From positions 1-13,328 of the forward strand of contig DNCM01000045.1 in the NCBI GenBank assembly GCA_003498085.1: 13,328 bases of DNA, read 5' to 3'. The notes beneath the pieces were generated by a model. That model saw nothing but the letters and a program-made list of their open reading frames with translations, was not told the origin of the DNA and did no database searches. Of this stretch, positions 1 to 7,186 are shown in pieces (position 1 is the first letter of the stretch; every line of letters starts with the position of its first letter). The translations under genes and the position numbers were made by a program. The DNA is from a bacterium. GTDB lineage: Bacteria; UBA9089; UBA9088.

Positions 1-289
1 CCATCTCCATTCTCTGCATTCCTAAATCTTGGTGATGGTTTCATTGTAAGCTCATCACCCGAAAGGCTCGTTAGGGTATCTAATGGAATAATTGAGACAA
101 GGCCAATTGCTGGAACAAGGCCAAGGGGAAAAGGAGAAAAAGATAAAAAGCTTGAAATGGAGTTTATGTTGAGTGAGAAGGAGAGGGCTTGAGCATATAA
201 TGCTAGTTGACCTTGAGAGGAATGATATCGGAATCGAAAAGCTCGAAAATACAGCTTGTGGACCATACACAGGTTTAAAGGGATATTAA
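1..289 (+). pseudogene. Decayed 3' part of a chorismate-binding enzyme gene (TrpE/PabB family)
   Basis: The first frame runs from the window edge and reads as the C-terminal half of an anthranilate or aminodeoxychorismate synthase component I. It has a PSPFSAFLNLGDG stretch, an SSSPERL motif and the family hallmark ETRPIAGTRPRG. It stops at TGA 190-192. Dropping one T at about 190 restores the frame and gives AEHIMLVDLERNDIG, the next conserved block. The reading then jumps to a segment like EKLENTACGPYTGLKGY, which matches the normal GPYTG-GY block near the family C-terminus. The roughly 80-90 residues usually lying between these blocks, including the SVTGAPK-type active-site segment, are missing. 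The frame ends at TAA 287-289. A single frameshift could be an assembly error, but the internal deletion could not. The 5' end lies outside the window. PabB and TrpE cannot be told apart from this fragment. Confidence 0.85.
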
Positions 290-332
290 GCATCTCGGAG
301 GAAGAGGTTAGTAAGCTCTGAAATTTATAAGG

Positions 333-440
333 TATTGGAAGTATTTAAGTTATCCCGTTCTTTATCTTAAGGATTCATAGAAAAATAAAAAAGTATATAA
401 ATATCTTCCCTCTGTAAATTATACCAAAAAATTCAAAAAA
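333..440 (+). pseudogene. Possible remnant of a Fic-family C-terminal coding region
   Basis: One frame through this gene-less stretch reads WKYLSYPVLYLKDS, a TAG at 378-380, then KNKKVYKYLPSV. The order PVLYLS, a hydrophobic residue, xKNK, YY and LL resembles the segment after the active-site loop in many Fic-domain proteins. It has an internal stop, no start and no recognisable HPFxxGNGR motif, so any such gene is dead. The match is short and low in complexity because of the AT-rich sequence, and chance is a real alternative. The rest of 290-445 holds nothing I recognise. Confidence 0.22.
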
Positions 441-445
441 TTTTC

Positions 446-474
446 TTGACAAAATGTTTATTTTGGAATAAAAT
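446..474 (+). promoter_or_regulatory. Sigma-70-type promoter of the mraZ operon
   Basis: A perfect -35 box TTGACA (446-451) is followed by a 17-bp spacer and the -10 box TAAAAT (469-474). Transcription would begin near 481, leaving a leader of only about 12 nt before the mraZ ATG at 493. This is the only strong promoter seen upstream of seven tightly packed genes, so it probably drives the whole dcw block. Confidence 0.85.
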
Positions 475-500
475 GGTATTTTATGGAGTAAAATGGAAAA
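461..500 (+). promoter_or_regulatory. MraZ box array (autoregulatory operator), four 10-bp direct repeats
   Basis: TGG trinucleotides start at 464, 474, 484 and 494, exactly 10 bp apart, each in an AT-rich context (TTTTGGAATA, AAATGGTATT, TTATGGAGTA, AAATGGAAAA). MraZ of Escherichia coli binds TGGGN direct repeats separated by 5 nt, a 10-bp period, just upstream of its own gene. The spacing and location here match that pattern. The first two repeats lie in the spacer and -10 region. The last covers the mraZ start codon, so bound MraZ should block polymerase. The third G of the enteric motif is not kept. Confidence 0.75.
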
Positions 501-948
501 TTTAGATCAAATTTCCCCTATAACATCAGAACATATAGTAGAAAATGGAAGGATAATTCTACCATCCAGGTTTAGAAAAAGACTTTCAAAATGGGAAGTA
601 AAATCTGTAGTTATTGCAAGGGGATACGATGGATGCCTTTGCCTTTACCTTCCAGATGATTGGAGGGCCTTTGTTGAGAGGATGAATAGGATGCCAAAGA
701 TAAGAAGTAGGGCTTTGGCAAGAAAGCTTTTTTTTGGCGCAACAGAAGAGACTCTTGATAGGCAAGGAAGGCTTGTTATTCCACAAATGCTAAGAGAATA
801 TGCAAAAATCACAAAAGAGGTTGTTTTTTTTATACTTCCAGACAGAGCAGAGATCTGGGATAAAAAAACATGGGAGGAATATGATAAGGAAATAGAATTT
901 GAAGCAATTGGAGAGGAGCTTGAAACACATTCCGGTTCTTCAGGATGA
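493..948 (+). CDS. mraZ: Transcriptional regulator MraZ
   Basis: This 151-residue protein is the first gene of the dcw cluster and has the usual family length (E. coli MraZ is 152). It carries two SpoVT/AbrB-like halves with the repeated DxxGRxxxP signature. The first is degenerate, ENGRIILPSRFR at residues 17-28, and the second is complete, DRQGRLVIP at residues 89-97. MraZ proteins form ring-like oligomers that bind TGG direct repeats and repress their own operon; four such repeats sit on this promoter. The ATG at 493 is preceded by GGAG at 485-488, a close but usable ribosome site. ATGs at 473 and 483 are in other frames. The N-terminus (MENLDQISPITSEH) departs from the usual MF-G-Y-H-D-KGR opening. 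The 3' end overlaps rsmH by about 50 bp, implying translational coupling. Confidence 0.95.
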   Translation: MENLDQISPITSEHIVENGRIILPSRFRKRLSKWEVKSVVIARGYDGCLCLYLPDDWRAFVERMNRMPKIRSRALARKLFFGATEETLDRQGRLVIPQMLREYAKITKEVVFFILPDRAEIWDKKTWEEYDKEIEFEAIGEELETHSGSSG

Positions 949-1789
949 GGTTATAAGGCTTCTTAATGTAAAAAAGGATGAACTATATGTCGATTGCACG
1001 ATTGGGCTGGGGGGTCATTCGAAATTTATCATTGAAAATGGAGGAAGGGTAATTGGTATTGATTGTGATAGTGAGGCATTAGAATTGGCAAAAGAGGCAC
1101 TTTCAGAATACAAAGATAAAATGAAGTTTAAACAGGGAAATTTTAAAGACATAGATAGAATTTTGGAAGAATCCGATATAAAAAAGGTCTCTGGTTTTCT
1201 ATACGATCTTGGTACTTCTTCATATCAATTGGAGACAAAAGAAAGGGGATTTTCATTCATGTTAGATGGCCCCCTTGATATGAGGATGGATAGAAGACAA
1301 GCAAAAACAGCAAGTCAAATTGTAAATAGAGAACCATTCAATAGACTCTATAAAATAATCGGAGAATATGGGGAAGAGCCACGGGCAACACAGATAGCAA
1401 GAAGGATAATATCGAATAGGCCAATTCAAACAACATCCAAATTGACATCGATAATCACGAAGGTTTACAAAGGGAAAAGGGGGAAGATACATCCTGCAAC
1501 AAAAACATTTCAAGCATTAAGGATTGCTGTAAATGATGAATTGTCCAACTTAAAAGATTCATTAGACAAAATCCTTCCATACCTTGAAAAAGGCGGAAGA
1601 GTTGTTGTTATTTCTTTCCATTCTCTTGAGGATAGGATCGTTAAAGAAAAGTTTAAAAGATGGGAAAACGAAGGGATATTTAATATCCTAACAAAAAAAC
1701 CTATTACTCCAAGCAATTACGAAATAAAACAGAATCCAAGGGCAAGATCAGCAAAATTAAGAGCGGGTGAAAAAGGGGGTAATCTTTAG
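899..1789 (+). CDS. rsmH: 16S rRNA (cytosine(1402)-N(4))-methyltransferase RsmH
   Basis: RsmH (MraW) uses S-adenosylmethionine to N4-methylate C1402 in the ribosomal P site. The sequence shows the family start HIPVLQDEVIRLL, the SAM-binding motif DCTIGLGGHS from D32, GFSFMLDGPLDMRMD, and the late motif SFHSLEDR at about residues 239-246. At 296 residues it has normal length. There is no suitable ATG. I chose TTG at 899 because AAGGA (886-890) lies 8 nt upstream. TTG at 920, just before KHIPVL and directly after a GGAGAGGAG run, is the alternative and would shorten the protein by seven residues. The start lies inside mraZ in another frame, and the TAG at 1787-1789 is only 2 nt from ftsL. Confidence 0.95.
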   Translation: MKQLERSLKHIPVLQDEVIRLLNVKKDELYVDCTIGLGGHSKFIIENGGRVIGIDCDSEALELAKEALSEYKDKMKFKQGNFKDIDRILEESDIKKVSGFLYDLGTSSYQLETKERGFSFMLDGPLDMRMDRRQAKTASQIVNREPFNRLYKIIGEYGEEPRATQIARRIISNRPIQTTSKLTSIITKVYKGKRGKIHPATKTFQALRIAVNDELSNLKDSLDKILPYLEKGGRVVVISFHSLEDRIVKEKFKRWENEGIFNILTKKPITPSNYEIKQNPRARSAKLRAGEKGGNL

Positions 1790-1791
1790 GA

Positions 1792-2160
1792 ATGAAGATT
1801 AGGATAAGATGGATAATGAATAGGATATCTATTATTTTACCACCCGTTTTTCTTTTCTTATTTATTTTTCTCATTGTTTTACAGCATGCAAAAATTACGA
1901 ATTTAAGGTATGAAATTTCCTATCTGGAAGAAAATCTGAATAAGGAAAAAAGAAAAGAAAGAAGTCTTTTGATCGAGATTGGTAGATTGTCATCAGAGGA
2001 AAGGATTCAGGAACTAGCAGAAAAATATGAACTTGTCCTTGTAAAACCAAAGCAGATAACTTTCCTTCCACAGCCATTATTCCAAGAAGCTGATAAACCT
2101 TTTTATAAACAAGGTCTTCTTGCCATGATATTTAAAAATGTAGAGGCAAAGGAAAAATGA
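1792..2160 (+). CDS. ftsL: Cell division protein FtsL-like (septum formation initiator family)
   Basis: This is a 122-residue bitopic membrane protein. It has a short basic cytoplasmic tail (MKIRIRWIMNR), one membrane helix at about residues 12-31, then a charged coiled-coil at about 38-80. Next comes RIQELAEKYELVLVKPKQI, which matches the end of the FtsL/DivIC zipper region (RIxxLAxxxLGLVxPxxxQ). FtsL joins FtsB/DivIC and FtsQ/DivIB and activates the FtsW-FtsI septal synthase. Sequence similarity in this family is weak, so the call rests on topology, the coiled-coil and the position directly after rsmH. GGGGGT near 1775-1780 is a distant ribosome site; ATG 1816 is an alternative start that would still keep the membrane helix. 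The stop overlaps the murE start (ATGA, 2157-2160). The expected ftsI does not follow. Confidence 0.8.
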   Translation: MKIRIRWIMNRISIILPPVFLFLFIFLIVLQHAKITNLRYEISYLEENLNKEKRKERSLLIEIGRLSSEERIQELAEKYELVLVKPKQITFLPQPLFQEADKPFYKQGLLAMIFKNVEAKEK

Positions 2161-3572
2161 AGCTTTCTTCTCTCCTCGAGGTCTTTCCTGGGGCAAAAGT
2201 TTTTGGTTCAAAGGAGAAGGAGATAAAATACATTACAGATAATTCATTCGATGTAAAAAAAGACTCTTTATTTGTCGCAATAAAAGGAGAAAGATTTGAT
2301 GGGCATAATTTTATTGATGAAGCAAAGAAAAAGGGCGCAGTTTGTATATGCCTTGAAGATAAAAAATATATAACAGATGATGCAGCTTTTATCTTAGTAG
2401 ATGACTCCCGCAAGGCATTATCACTCATTGCACAAAAATTTTTTGACACATTCTCTTTAGATATGATAGGTATAACAGGGACAAATGGAAAGACAACAAC
2501 GGCTTTTTTGATAGAAAAAATATTTAGCAAAGCAGGTATTCCAATAAGTAGACTTTCTACTGTAGGACACATGATACAACGTGAAGAGATTCCTGCAAAA
2601 CAGACGACACCATCACCTATCGAACTCCAATCCCTTTTGTCAAAGGCAAAGGATGGTGGAGCAAAGTTCGTTGTAATGGAGGTATCTTCACATAGTTTAA
2701 GCCAAGACAGGGTTTATGGGATAAGGTTTAAAGATGCAATCTTTACAAATTTAGATGAGGATCACCTTGATTATCATAAAACAAAAAAAAATTATATGCT
2801 TTGTAAAAAAAAACTTTTTTTATCACAAGATAGAGACTGTAGAGCATTTGTAAATGTAGATGATCCTTTTTGGAAAGAAATAACTAAAGGAATTAAATCA
2901 AGAGTGATTACTTATGGAATTGATAACAAAGCAGAGATTAAGGCAGAAAATATATATGAAGGAAAAGATGGCATTTCATTTTCAATAGGAAAAGAAAGGA
3001 TAAAAATTCCATTTTATGGAAGATACAATATTTACAATGCATTAGCAGGGATAGGGGTTGCAATGTACAATGGTATTTCTATAGACATCATAAAAGATGC
3101 ATGCTCTAGTTTTTCACTCCCTCCTGGAAGGTTTGAGATAATAAACAGAAACCCATTTGTTATTATCGATTATGCCCATACACCAGATGCTTTATACAAT
3201 ACATTGTCTACCTGTTTAAAACTTTCTTCAAATACTATCGTCGTATTTGGATGTGGAGGCGAAAGAGATAAGGAGAAAAGGCCGAAGATGGGAAAGATAG
3301 CATGCGATTTAAGTAGCCTTGCGATCGTTACATCTGATAACCCAAGGGGAGAGGACCTTGATATAATTATTAATGAGATAGAAAAAGGAATGGAAAAAAA
3401 GCATATAAGGATAAAAGATAGATATGAGGCAATAAAGAAAGCGATATCATTAGCAGGTAAAAACGATCTTGTTTTAATTGCAGGAAAGGGACATGAAGAC
3501 TACCAAATTATTGGAGATAAAAAGACTCATTTCAATGACAAAGAGGTTGCTCTAGAAATATTGAAAAAATAA
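2157..3572 (+). CDS. murE: UDP-MurNAc-tripeptide synthetase MurE (probably meso-diaminopimelate-adding)
   Basis: MurE is a cytoplasmic ATP-dependent ligase that adds the third amino acid to UDP-MurNAc-L-Ala-D-Glu. The 471 residues cover all three Mur ligase domains. The N-terminal UDP-binding part includes ITDNSFDVKKDSLFVAIKG. The central ATPase has the P-loop GTNGKTT at 108-114 and the blocks MEVSSHSL and FTNLDEDHLDYH. The C-terminal domain has FGCGGERDKEKRPKMG and GKGHEDYQ. DNPR at residues 394-397 is the motif associated with meso-diaminopimelate selection, whereas lysine-adding enzymes differ there, so the cross-link residue is probably DAP. The start overlaps ftsL by 4 nt, typical of coupled translation. 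The gene ends 4 nt before mraY, with no murF between. Confidence 0.96.
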   Translation: MKLSSLLEVFPGAKVFGSKEKEIKYITDNSFDVKKDSLFVAIKGERFDGHNFIDEAKKKGAVCICLEDKKYITDDAAFILVDDSRKALSLIAQKFFDTFSLDMIGITGTNGKTTTAFLIEKIFSKAGIPISRLSTVGHMIQREEIPAKQTTPSPIELQSLLSKAKDGGAKFVVMEVSSHSLSQDRVYGIRFKDAIFTNLDEDHLDYHKTKKNYMLCKKKLFLSQDRDCRAFVNVDDPFWKEITKGIKSRVITYGIDNKAEIKAENIYEGKDGISFSIGKERIKIPFYGRYNIYNALAGIGVAMYNGISIDIIKDACSSFSLPPGRFEIINRNPFVIIDYAHTPDALYNTLSTCLKLSSNTIVVFGCGGERDKEKRPKMGKIACDLSSLAIVTSDNPRGEDLDIIINEIEKGMEKKHIRIKDRYEAIKKAISLAGKNDLVLIAGKGHEDYQIIGDKKTHFNDKEVALEILKK

Positions 3573-3576
3573 TTGA

Positions 3577-4662
3577 ATGTTTTACTGGCTATTTTATGAG
3601 GTCTTATATGAGTATTTTTCATTTCTTAGAGTATTTAAGTATATTACTTTCCGTGCGGCTTATTCTGCTTTGTTTTCACTTATTATTGCGTTCATCATAA
3701 TCCCATATTTTGTGAAAATTTTGAAACAAAAAAGAATAACAGAAAGGGTGAAAAAGCCTTATCTTGAAAATCATATCCACAAAGAGGTAACACCAACAAT
3801 GGGTGGAATATCAATCCTTTTTATAATCCTCCTCTCAACAATCCTTTGGGCAAGACTTGACAATCGTGCCATCATTCTTATCCTTCTTGTTGTAATGGGT
3901 TTTTTTATCCTTGGATTTATAGATGATTACTTAAAGATTAAGACTGAGAAGACAAGTGGTCTTCTTATAAGATATAAGCTGCTTGGCCAAATAGGAATTG
4001 GTATTTTAGTTGGAGTCTACCTTTATCTTTATCCACTATCCCTTAATCAGACAGTGATTACCTTTCCATTTACAAAAGGGGTATCTCTTGATATAAGCTG
4101 GTTTTATATCATTTTTTGTATCTTTGTGGTCGTTGCATCATCAAATGCAGTCAATCTTACAGATGGTCTTGATGGTCTTGCAATTGGAAGTTTGATCTTT
4201 GTTGGACTCGGCCTTATCATTATGACATATCTTGCAGGACATAAGGAGCTTGCACAGTATTTAAAGATCGACTATGTTCCTCTTTCTTCTGAACTTGTTA
4301 TATTCCTATCTTCTTTACTTGGTGCCTCTCTTGGATTTCTGTGGTTTAACAGCCATCCTGCACAAATCTTTATGGGCGATTGTGGTTCCTTAGCTTTGGG
4401 TGGTGCATTGGGAACGATTGCCCTTATCATAAAACAGGAGGTTGCTCTAATAATTGTTGGCGGCCTTTTTGTTATAGAGGTAGGTTCTTCTCTTATTCAA
4501 ATAATATTCTATAAAATGACAGGAAAAAGGATATTTTTGATGTCTCCACTTCACCACCATTTTGAAAAAAAAGGATGGACTGAGTCAAAAATAGTGATTA
4601 GGTTTTGGATTATTGCCATAATATTTGTTTTGCTTTCATTATCAACACTGAAATTACGGTAA
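3577..4662 (+). CDS. mraY: Phospho-MurNAc-pentapeptide transferase MraY
   Basis: MraY is the integral membrane enzyme that moves phospho-MurNAc-pentapeptide from UMP to undecaprenyl phosphate, forming lipid I. The 361 residues show many hydrophobic helices, consistent with the family's ten. Catalytic and substrate motifs are intact: TPTMGG, the aspartate pair D116-D117 in FIDDYLKIK, NAVNLTDGLDGL at 190-201, D268 in FMGDCGSL and the triple histidine H326-H328 in SPLHHHFEKKGW. These line up closely with E. coli D115, D116, D267 and H324-H326. The N-terminus (YEVLYEYFSFLRVFKYITFRA) also matches the family opening, which supports the ATG at 3577. No Shine-Dalgarno is visible, so translation probably depends on ribosomes finishing murE 4 nt upstream. 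Its stop shares one base with the murD start. Confidence 0.97.
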   Translation: MFYWLFYEVLYEYFSFLRVFKYITFRAAYSALFSLIIAFIIIPYFVKILKQKRITERVKKPYLENHIHKEVTPTMGGISILFIILLSTILWARLDNRAIILILLVVMGFFILGFIDDYLKIKTEKTSGLLIRYKLLGQIGIGILVGVYLYLYPLSLNQTVITFPFTKGVSLDISWFYIIFCIFVVVASSNAVNLTDGLDGLAIGSLIFVGLGLIIMTYLAGHKELAQYLKIDYVPLSSELVIFLSSLLGASLGFLWFNSHPAQIFMGDCGSLALGGALGTIALIIKQEVALIIVGGLFVIEVGSSLIQIIFYKMTGKRIFLMSPLHHHFEKKGWTESKIVIRFWIIAIIFVLLSLSTLKLR

Positions 4663-6050
4663 TGTTAAACTTAAAGGATAAAAATGTAGTTGTCTTGGGA
4701 TTGGGCAAGTCAGGCTTAAGCTCATGCCAACTCCTTTCTTTATTAGGTGCTAATGTTATTGTATTAGATGAAAAAAATAGGGATGAACTTAGAGGCGAGA
4801 TTAACAGATTGCCAGAAGGTATTATTGTTCACTATGGAGAGAAAATAAAAGAGATACCTCCTTGTTCTCTCGTTGTAGCAAGTCCAGGCTTTCCACTGGA
4901 GCATCCATGGATGAAAGATGCGCATAATAAAGGAATTCCATTAATAGGAGAAATTGAGCTTGGATGGCAATTTTTATCTCATCAGCCAGTAATTGCAATA
5001 ACCGGAACAAATGGAAAATCAACAACAGTAACATTGATTGGAGAAATCCTTAAAAATGGTGGAAAAAATCCAGTTGTTTGTGGAAATATTGACATTCCAC
5101 TAACCTCTGTTATTCCTTCCATTAAAAAGGATAATATCATTGTCCTTGAGGTATCTTCTTTTCAGCTTGAGACAATTGTTGAGTTTAGGGCTGATATATC
5201 CATATTTTTGAATTTTGCTCCTAATCACCTAGATAGATATCTTGCAATAGAGGATTATATAAAGGCAAAAGCAAAAATTTTTGAGAATCAAACAGAAGAT
5301 GATATTATGCTTATAAATGCAGATTTTCCCGTTGTCCTCAATATTTCAAGGAGAAGCAAGGCAAAGGTGTTTTTATTTTCAGTAAAAGAAAGACTTAAAG
5401 AAGGATTGTTCATAAGGAATGGTATGATCACTGCAAGGTTTTCTGAAAAGGAAGAGACTATAATGGATATATCAGAAATTAAACTTCCCGGCCTTCATAA
5501 CCTTGAGAATATCCTCGCAAGTGTTCTTGTAAGCTTACTTTTAAGGGTTGATATTGAGGCAATAAAAAATACTATAAGGAATTTTTCTGGACTTCCCCAT
5601 CGCATTCAACCAATAGCTACTATATCTAATATTATGTTTGTAGATGATTCAAAGGCAACAAATGTTTCATCCTGTATTGCTGCTATTATGTCTTTTGATA
5701 GGCCGATTATCCTTCTTGCAGGGGGAAAGGATAAAAGGGAGGATTATACAAGACTTGTTCCATATCTTAAAGAAAGGGTAAAAAAACTCGTTTTATTTGG
5801 AGAATCTGCCGATATCATAAGTGGAATGACTTCAGGTGCGGTTGAGACACATAAGGTTTCTGGGATTGAAGAGGCTGTAAATTTAGCCTATGCATTGGCT
5901 GAAGAAGATGATATAGTTCTCCTTTCTCCGTGTTGTTCAAGTTTTGATCAGTTTAAAGACTATAAGGAGAGGGGAGAGTTTTTTGTAAAATGTGTTTATA
6001 ATCTTAAAAGTAGGCTTAATGGAAGAGGAAAAGTTACATCGTCTGTGTAA
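4662..6050 (+). CDS. murD: UDP-MurNAc-L-alanine:D-glutamate ligase MurD
   Basis: MurD is a cytoplasmic ATP-dependent ligase that adds D-glutamate to UDP-MurNAc-L-Ala. The 462-residue protein begins with the Rossmann-like motif VVVLGLGKSGLSS. The ATP loop GTNGKST is at 115-121. Other blocks are LEVSSFQLE, NFAPNHLDRY followed by the AKAKIF lysine region that is carbamylated in Mur ligases, DDSKATN, LLAGGKDK and the C-terminal LLSPCCSSFDQFKDYKERGEFF. The start is ATG 4662 in a TAATG stop-start overlap with mraY. The open frame extends 19 codons further upstream, but those lie inside mraY and do not resemble MurD. Usually murF and often other genes flank murD; here it sits directly between mraY and ftsW. 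Confidence 0.96.
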   Translation: MLNLKDKNVVVLGLGKSGLSSCQLLSLLGANVIVLDEKNRDELRGEINRLPEGIIVHYGEKIKEIPPCSLVVASPGFPLEHPWMKDAHNKGIPLIGEIELGWQFLSHQPVIAITGTNGKSTTVTLIGEILKNGGKNPVVCGNIDIPLTSVIPSIKKDNIIVLEVSSFQLETIVEFRADISIFLNFAPNHLDRYLAIEDYIKAKAKIFENQTEDDIMLINADFPVVLNISRRSKAKVFLFSVKERLKEGLFIRNGMITARFSEKEETIMDISEIKLPGLHNLENILASVLVSLLLRVDIEAIKNTIRNFSGLPHRIQPIATISNIMFVDDSKATNVSSCIAAIMSFDRPIILLAGGKDKREDYTRLVPYLKERVKKLVLFGESADIISGMTSGAVETHKVSGIEEAVNLAYALAEEDDIVLLSPCCSSFDQFKDYKERGEFFVKCVYNLKSRLNGRGKVTSSV

Positions 6051-7107
6051 TATATTGGTTATCATTACAATTTTTCTTGTTGCAATCGGACTTATTATGG
6101 TCTTTTCTGCATCTTCTATCCGCATACCACAATCAGAAATAAGTATGTACCATTATTTTTTAAGACAAACACTTTGGGCGGCAATTGGATTTTTAGCGTT
6201 GTTAATTGTTTCTAGGATAGATTGTAACTGGCTGTTTAAAAATTCCTTTTATATCTTACTTTTCTGCCTACTACTTACAGTCTGCACACTATGTTTTCCT
6301 CCAATAAATAACGCAAGAAGGTGGTTAATCATAGGTCCTTTAAGTATCCAACCATCTGAACTGTTAAAGGTAGCCTTTATTATTTATCTTTCTTCTTTCT
6401 TTTCCAAGAAGGACGATGATAAATTGAAAATATTCCTTCATGGATTTTTTCCTCCAATAATAATTTTAGCTATTATTCTTGCTATCCTTGCTCTTCAACC
6501 ACATTGTGGAGCAGCAATATTTATATCCTTTATATTTCTTTCCATGGCATTTTTTGGAAGGGTAAGGATAAAATATATTTTGCTCTTCTTTATTTTTGTC
6601 GGAATAAGCATTGGAACAATAATTACAACAAAAAGCTATGTTATGGAGAGGATTGTAAATATGGATAACTATCAAAGTCAGCATAGTATAATTGCTTTAG
6701 GAAGTGGAGGTATTTTTGGAAAAGGACCTGGACTTTCTGAGCAAAAGTTATTTACCCTTCCACTTCCCTATACAGATTTTATTCTTCCTATAATTGGAGA
6801 AGAATTGGGATTTTTGGGAGTTTTATTTATTATTTGCTTGTTCGTTCTATTTGCTATAATAGGCTTTTCTATATCCGTTAATCTTTCCTCTATATTTGGT
6901 TCCCTACTTGTTTTTGGACTTGTTTTTTCCATATTTCTTCAGGCAATTATAAATATGTGTGTTGTTTCAAAACTTATTCCAGTAATGGGGCTTCCACTTC
7001 CATTCATCAGTTATGGAGGTTCATTTCTTGTTTCAAGTCTTATTTCTATAGGACTTATTATAAATCTTACACACTCATCTTCTAAGATTAAGGATCATTT
7101 TCCTTAA
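6019..7107 (+). CDS. ftsW: SEDS-family septal peptidoglycan glycosyltransferase FtsW
   Basis: FtsW is the polytopic SEDS polymerase that makes septal glycan strands from lipid II together with a class B penicillin-binding protein. The 362 residues include the opening GLIMVFSASS, SIQPSELLKVAFIIYLSSFF, the polymerase motif YTDFILPIIGEELG with the candidate catalytic aspartate D253, and the C-terminal signature LPLPFISYGGSFLVSS. RodA and SpoVE share these motifs; the FtsW call follows from its place after murD in a dcw cluster. ATG 6019 overlaps murD by 32 bp. A GTG at 5992 would add nine residues but lies deeper in murD. No class B PBP gene is in the window, so its partner must be encoded elsewhere. 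An apparent intrinsic terminator covers its stop codon. Confidence 0.93.
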   Translation: MEEEKLHRLCNILVIITIFLVAIGLIMVFSASSIRIPQSEISMYHYFLRQTLWAAIGFLALLIVSRIDCNWLFKNSFYILLFCLLLTVCTLCFPPINNARRWLIIGPLSIQPSELLKVAFIIYLSSFFSKKDDDKLKIFLHGFFPPIIILAIILAILALQPHCGAAIFISFIFLSMAFFGRVRIKYILLFFIFVGISIGTIITTKSYVMERIVNMDNYQSQHSIIALGSGGIFGKGPGLSEQKLFTLPLPYTDFILPIIGEELGFLGVLFIICLFVLFAIIGFSISVNLSSIFGSLLVFGLVFSIFLQAIINMCVVSKLIPVMGLPLPFISYGGSFLVSSLISIGLIINLTHSSSKIKDHFP

Positions 7108-7112
7108 TTTTT
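7087..7112 (+). terminator. Putative intrinsic terminator at the end of ftsW
   Basis: ATTAAGGA (7087-7094) and TCCTTAAT (7101-7108) form a perfect 8-bp stem around the 6-nt loop TCATTT, followed by a T run (7108-7112). The right arm contains the ftsW stop codon TAA 7105-7107. The stem has only two G-C pairs, so termination may be partial. It lies exactly between ftsW and a separate promoter-like sequence, which supports an operon boundary. Confidence 0.6.
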
Positions 7113-7139
7113 ACAGTGTATCAATTTTTATTCAGCCTA

Positions 7140-7169
7140 TTGTAATTAATTTATACAAGATACTATAAT
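7140..7169 (+). promoter_or_regulatory. Putative sigma-70-type promoter for the giant fapA-like gene
   Basis: TTGTAA (7140-7145), an 18-bp spacer and a perfect TATAAT (7164-7169) lie in the 79-bp gap after ftsW. Transcription would start near 7176, about 11 nt before the ATG at 7187. That short leader (CATAAACTAAAG) has no clear Shine-Dalgarno. In AT-rich DNA a TATAAT match alone is weak evidence; the -35 match and position between a terminator and a gene add support. Confidence 0.55.
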
Positions 7170-7186
7170 TATAACATAAACTAAAG

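Noticed and set aside
55..270. Minus-strand open frame opposite the upstream pseudogene
   Set aside because: The plus strand here aligns with conserved TrpE/PabB blocks, and the minus-strand translation resembles no family.
4605..4661. A 19-codon upstream extension of murD
   Set aside because: It lies inside the conserved end of mraY, does not look like MurD, and a TAATG-coupled ATG at 4662 fits the family start.
5992..6018. GTG start for ftsW
   Set aside because: It adds nine residues inside conserved murD sequence; ATG 6019 gives a normal FtsW N-terminus.
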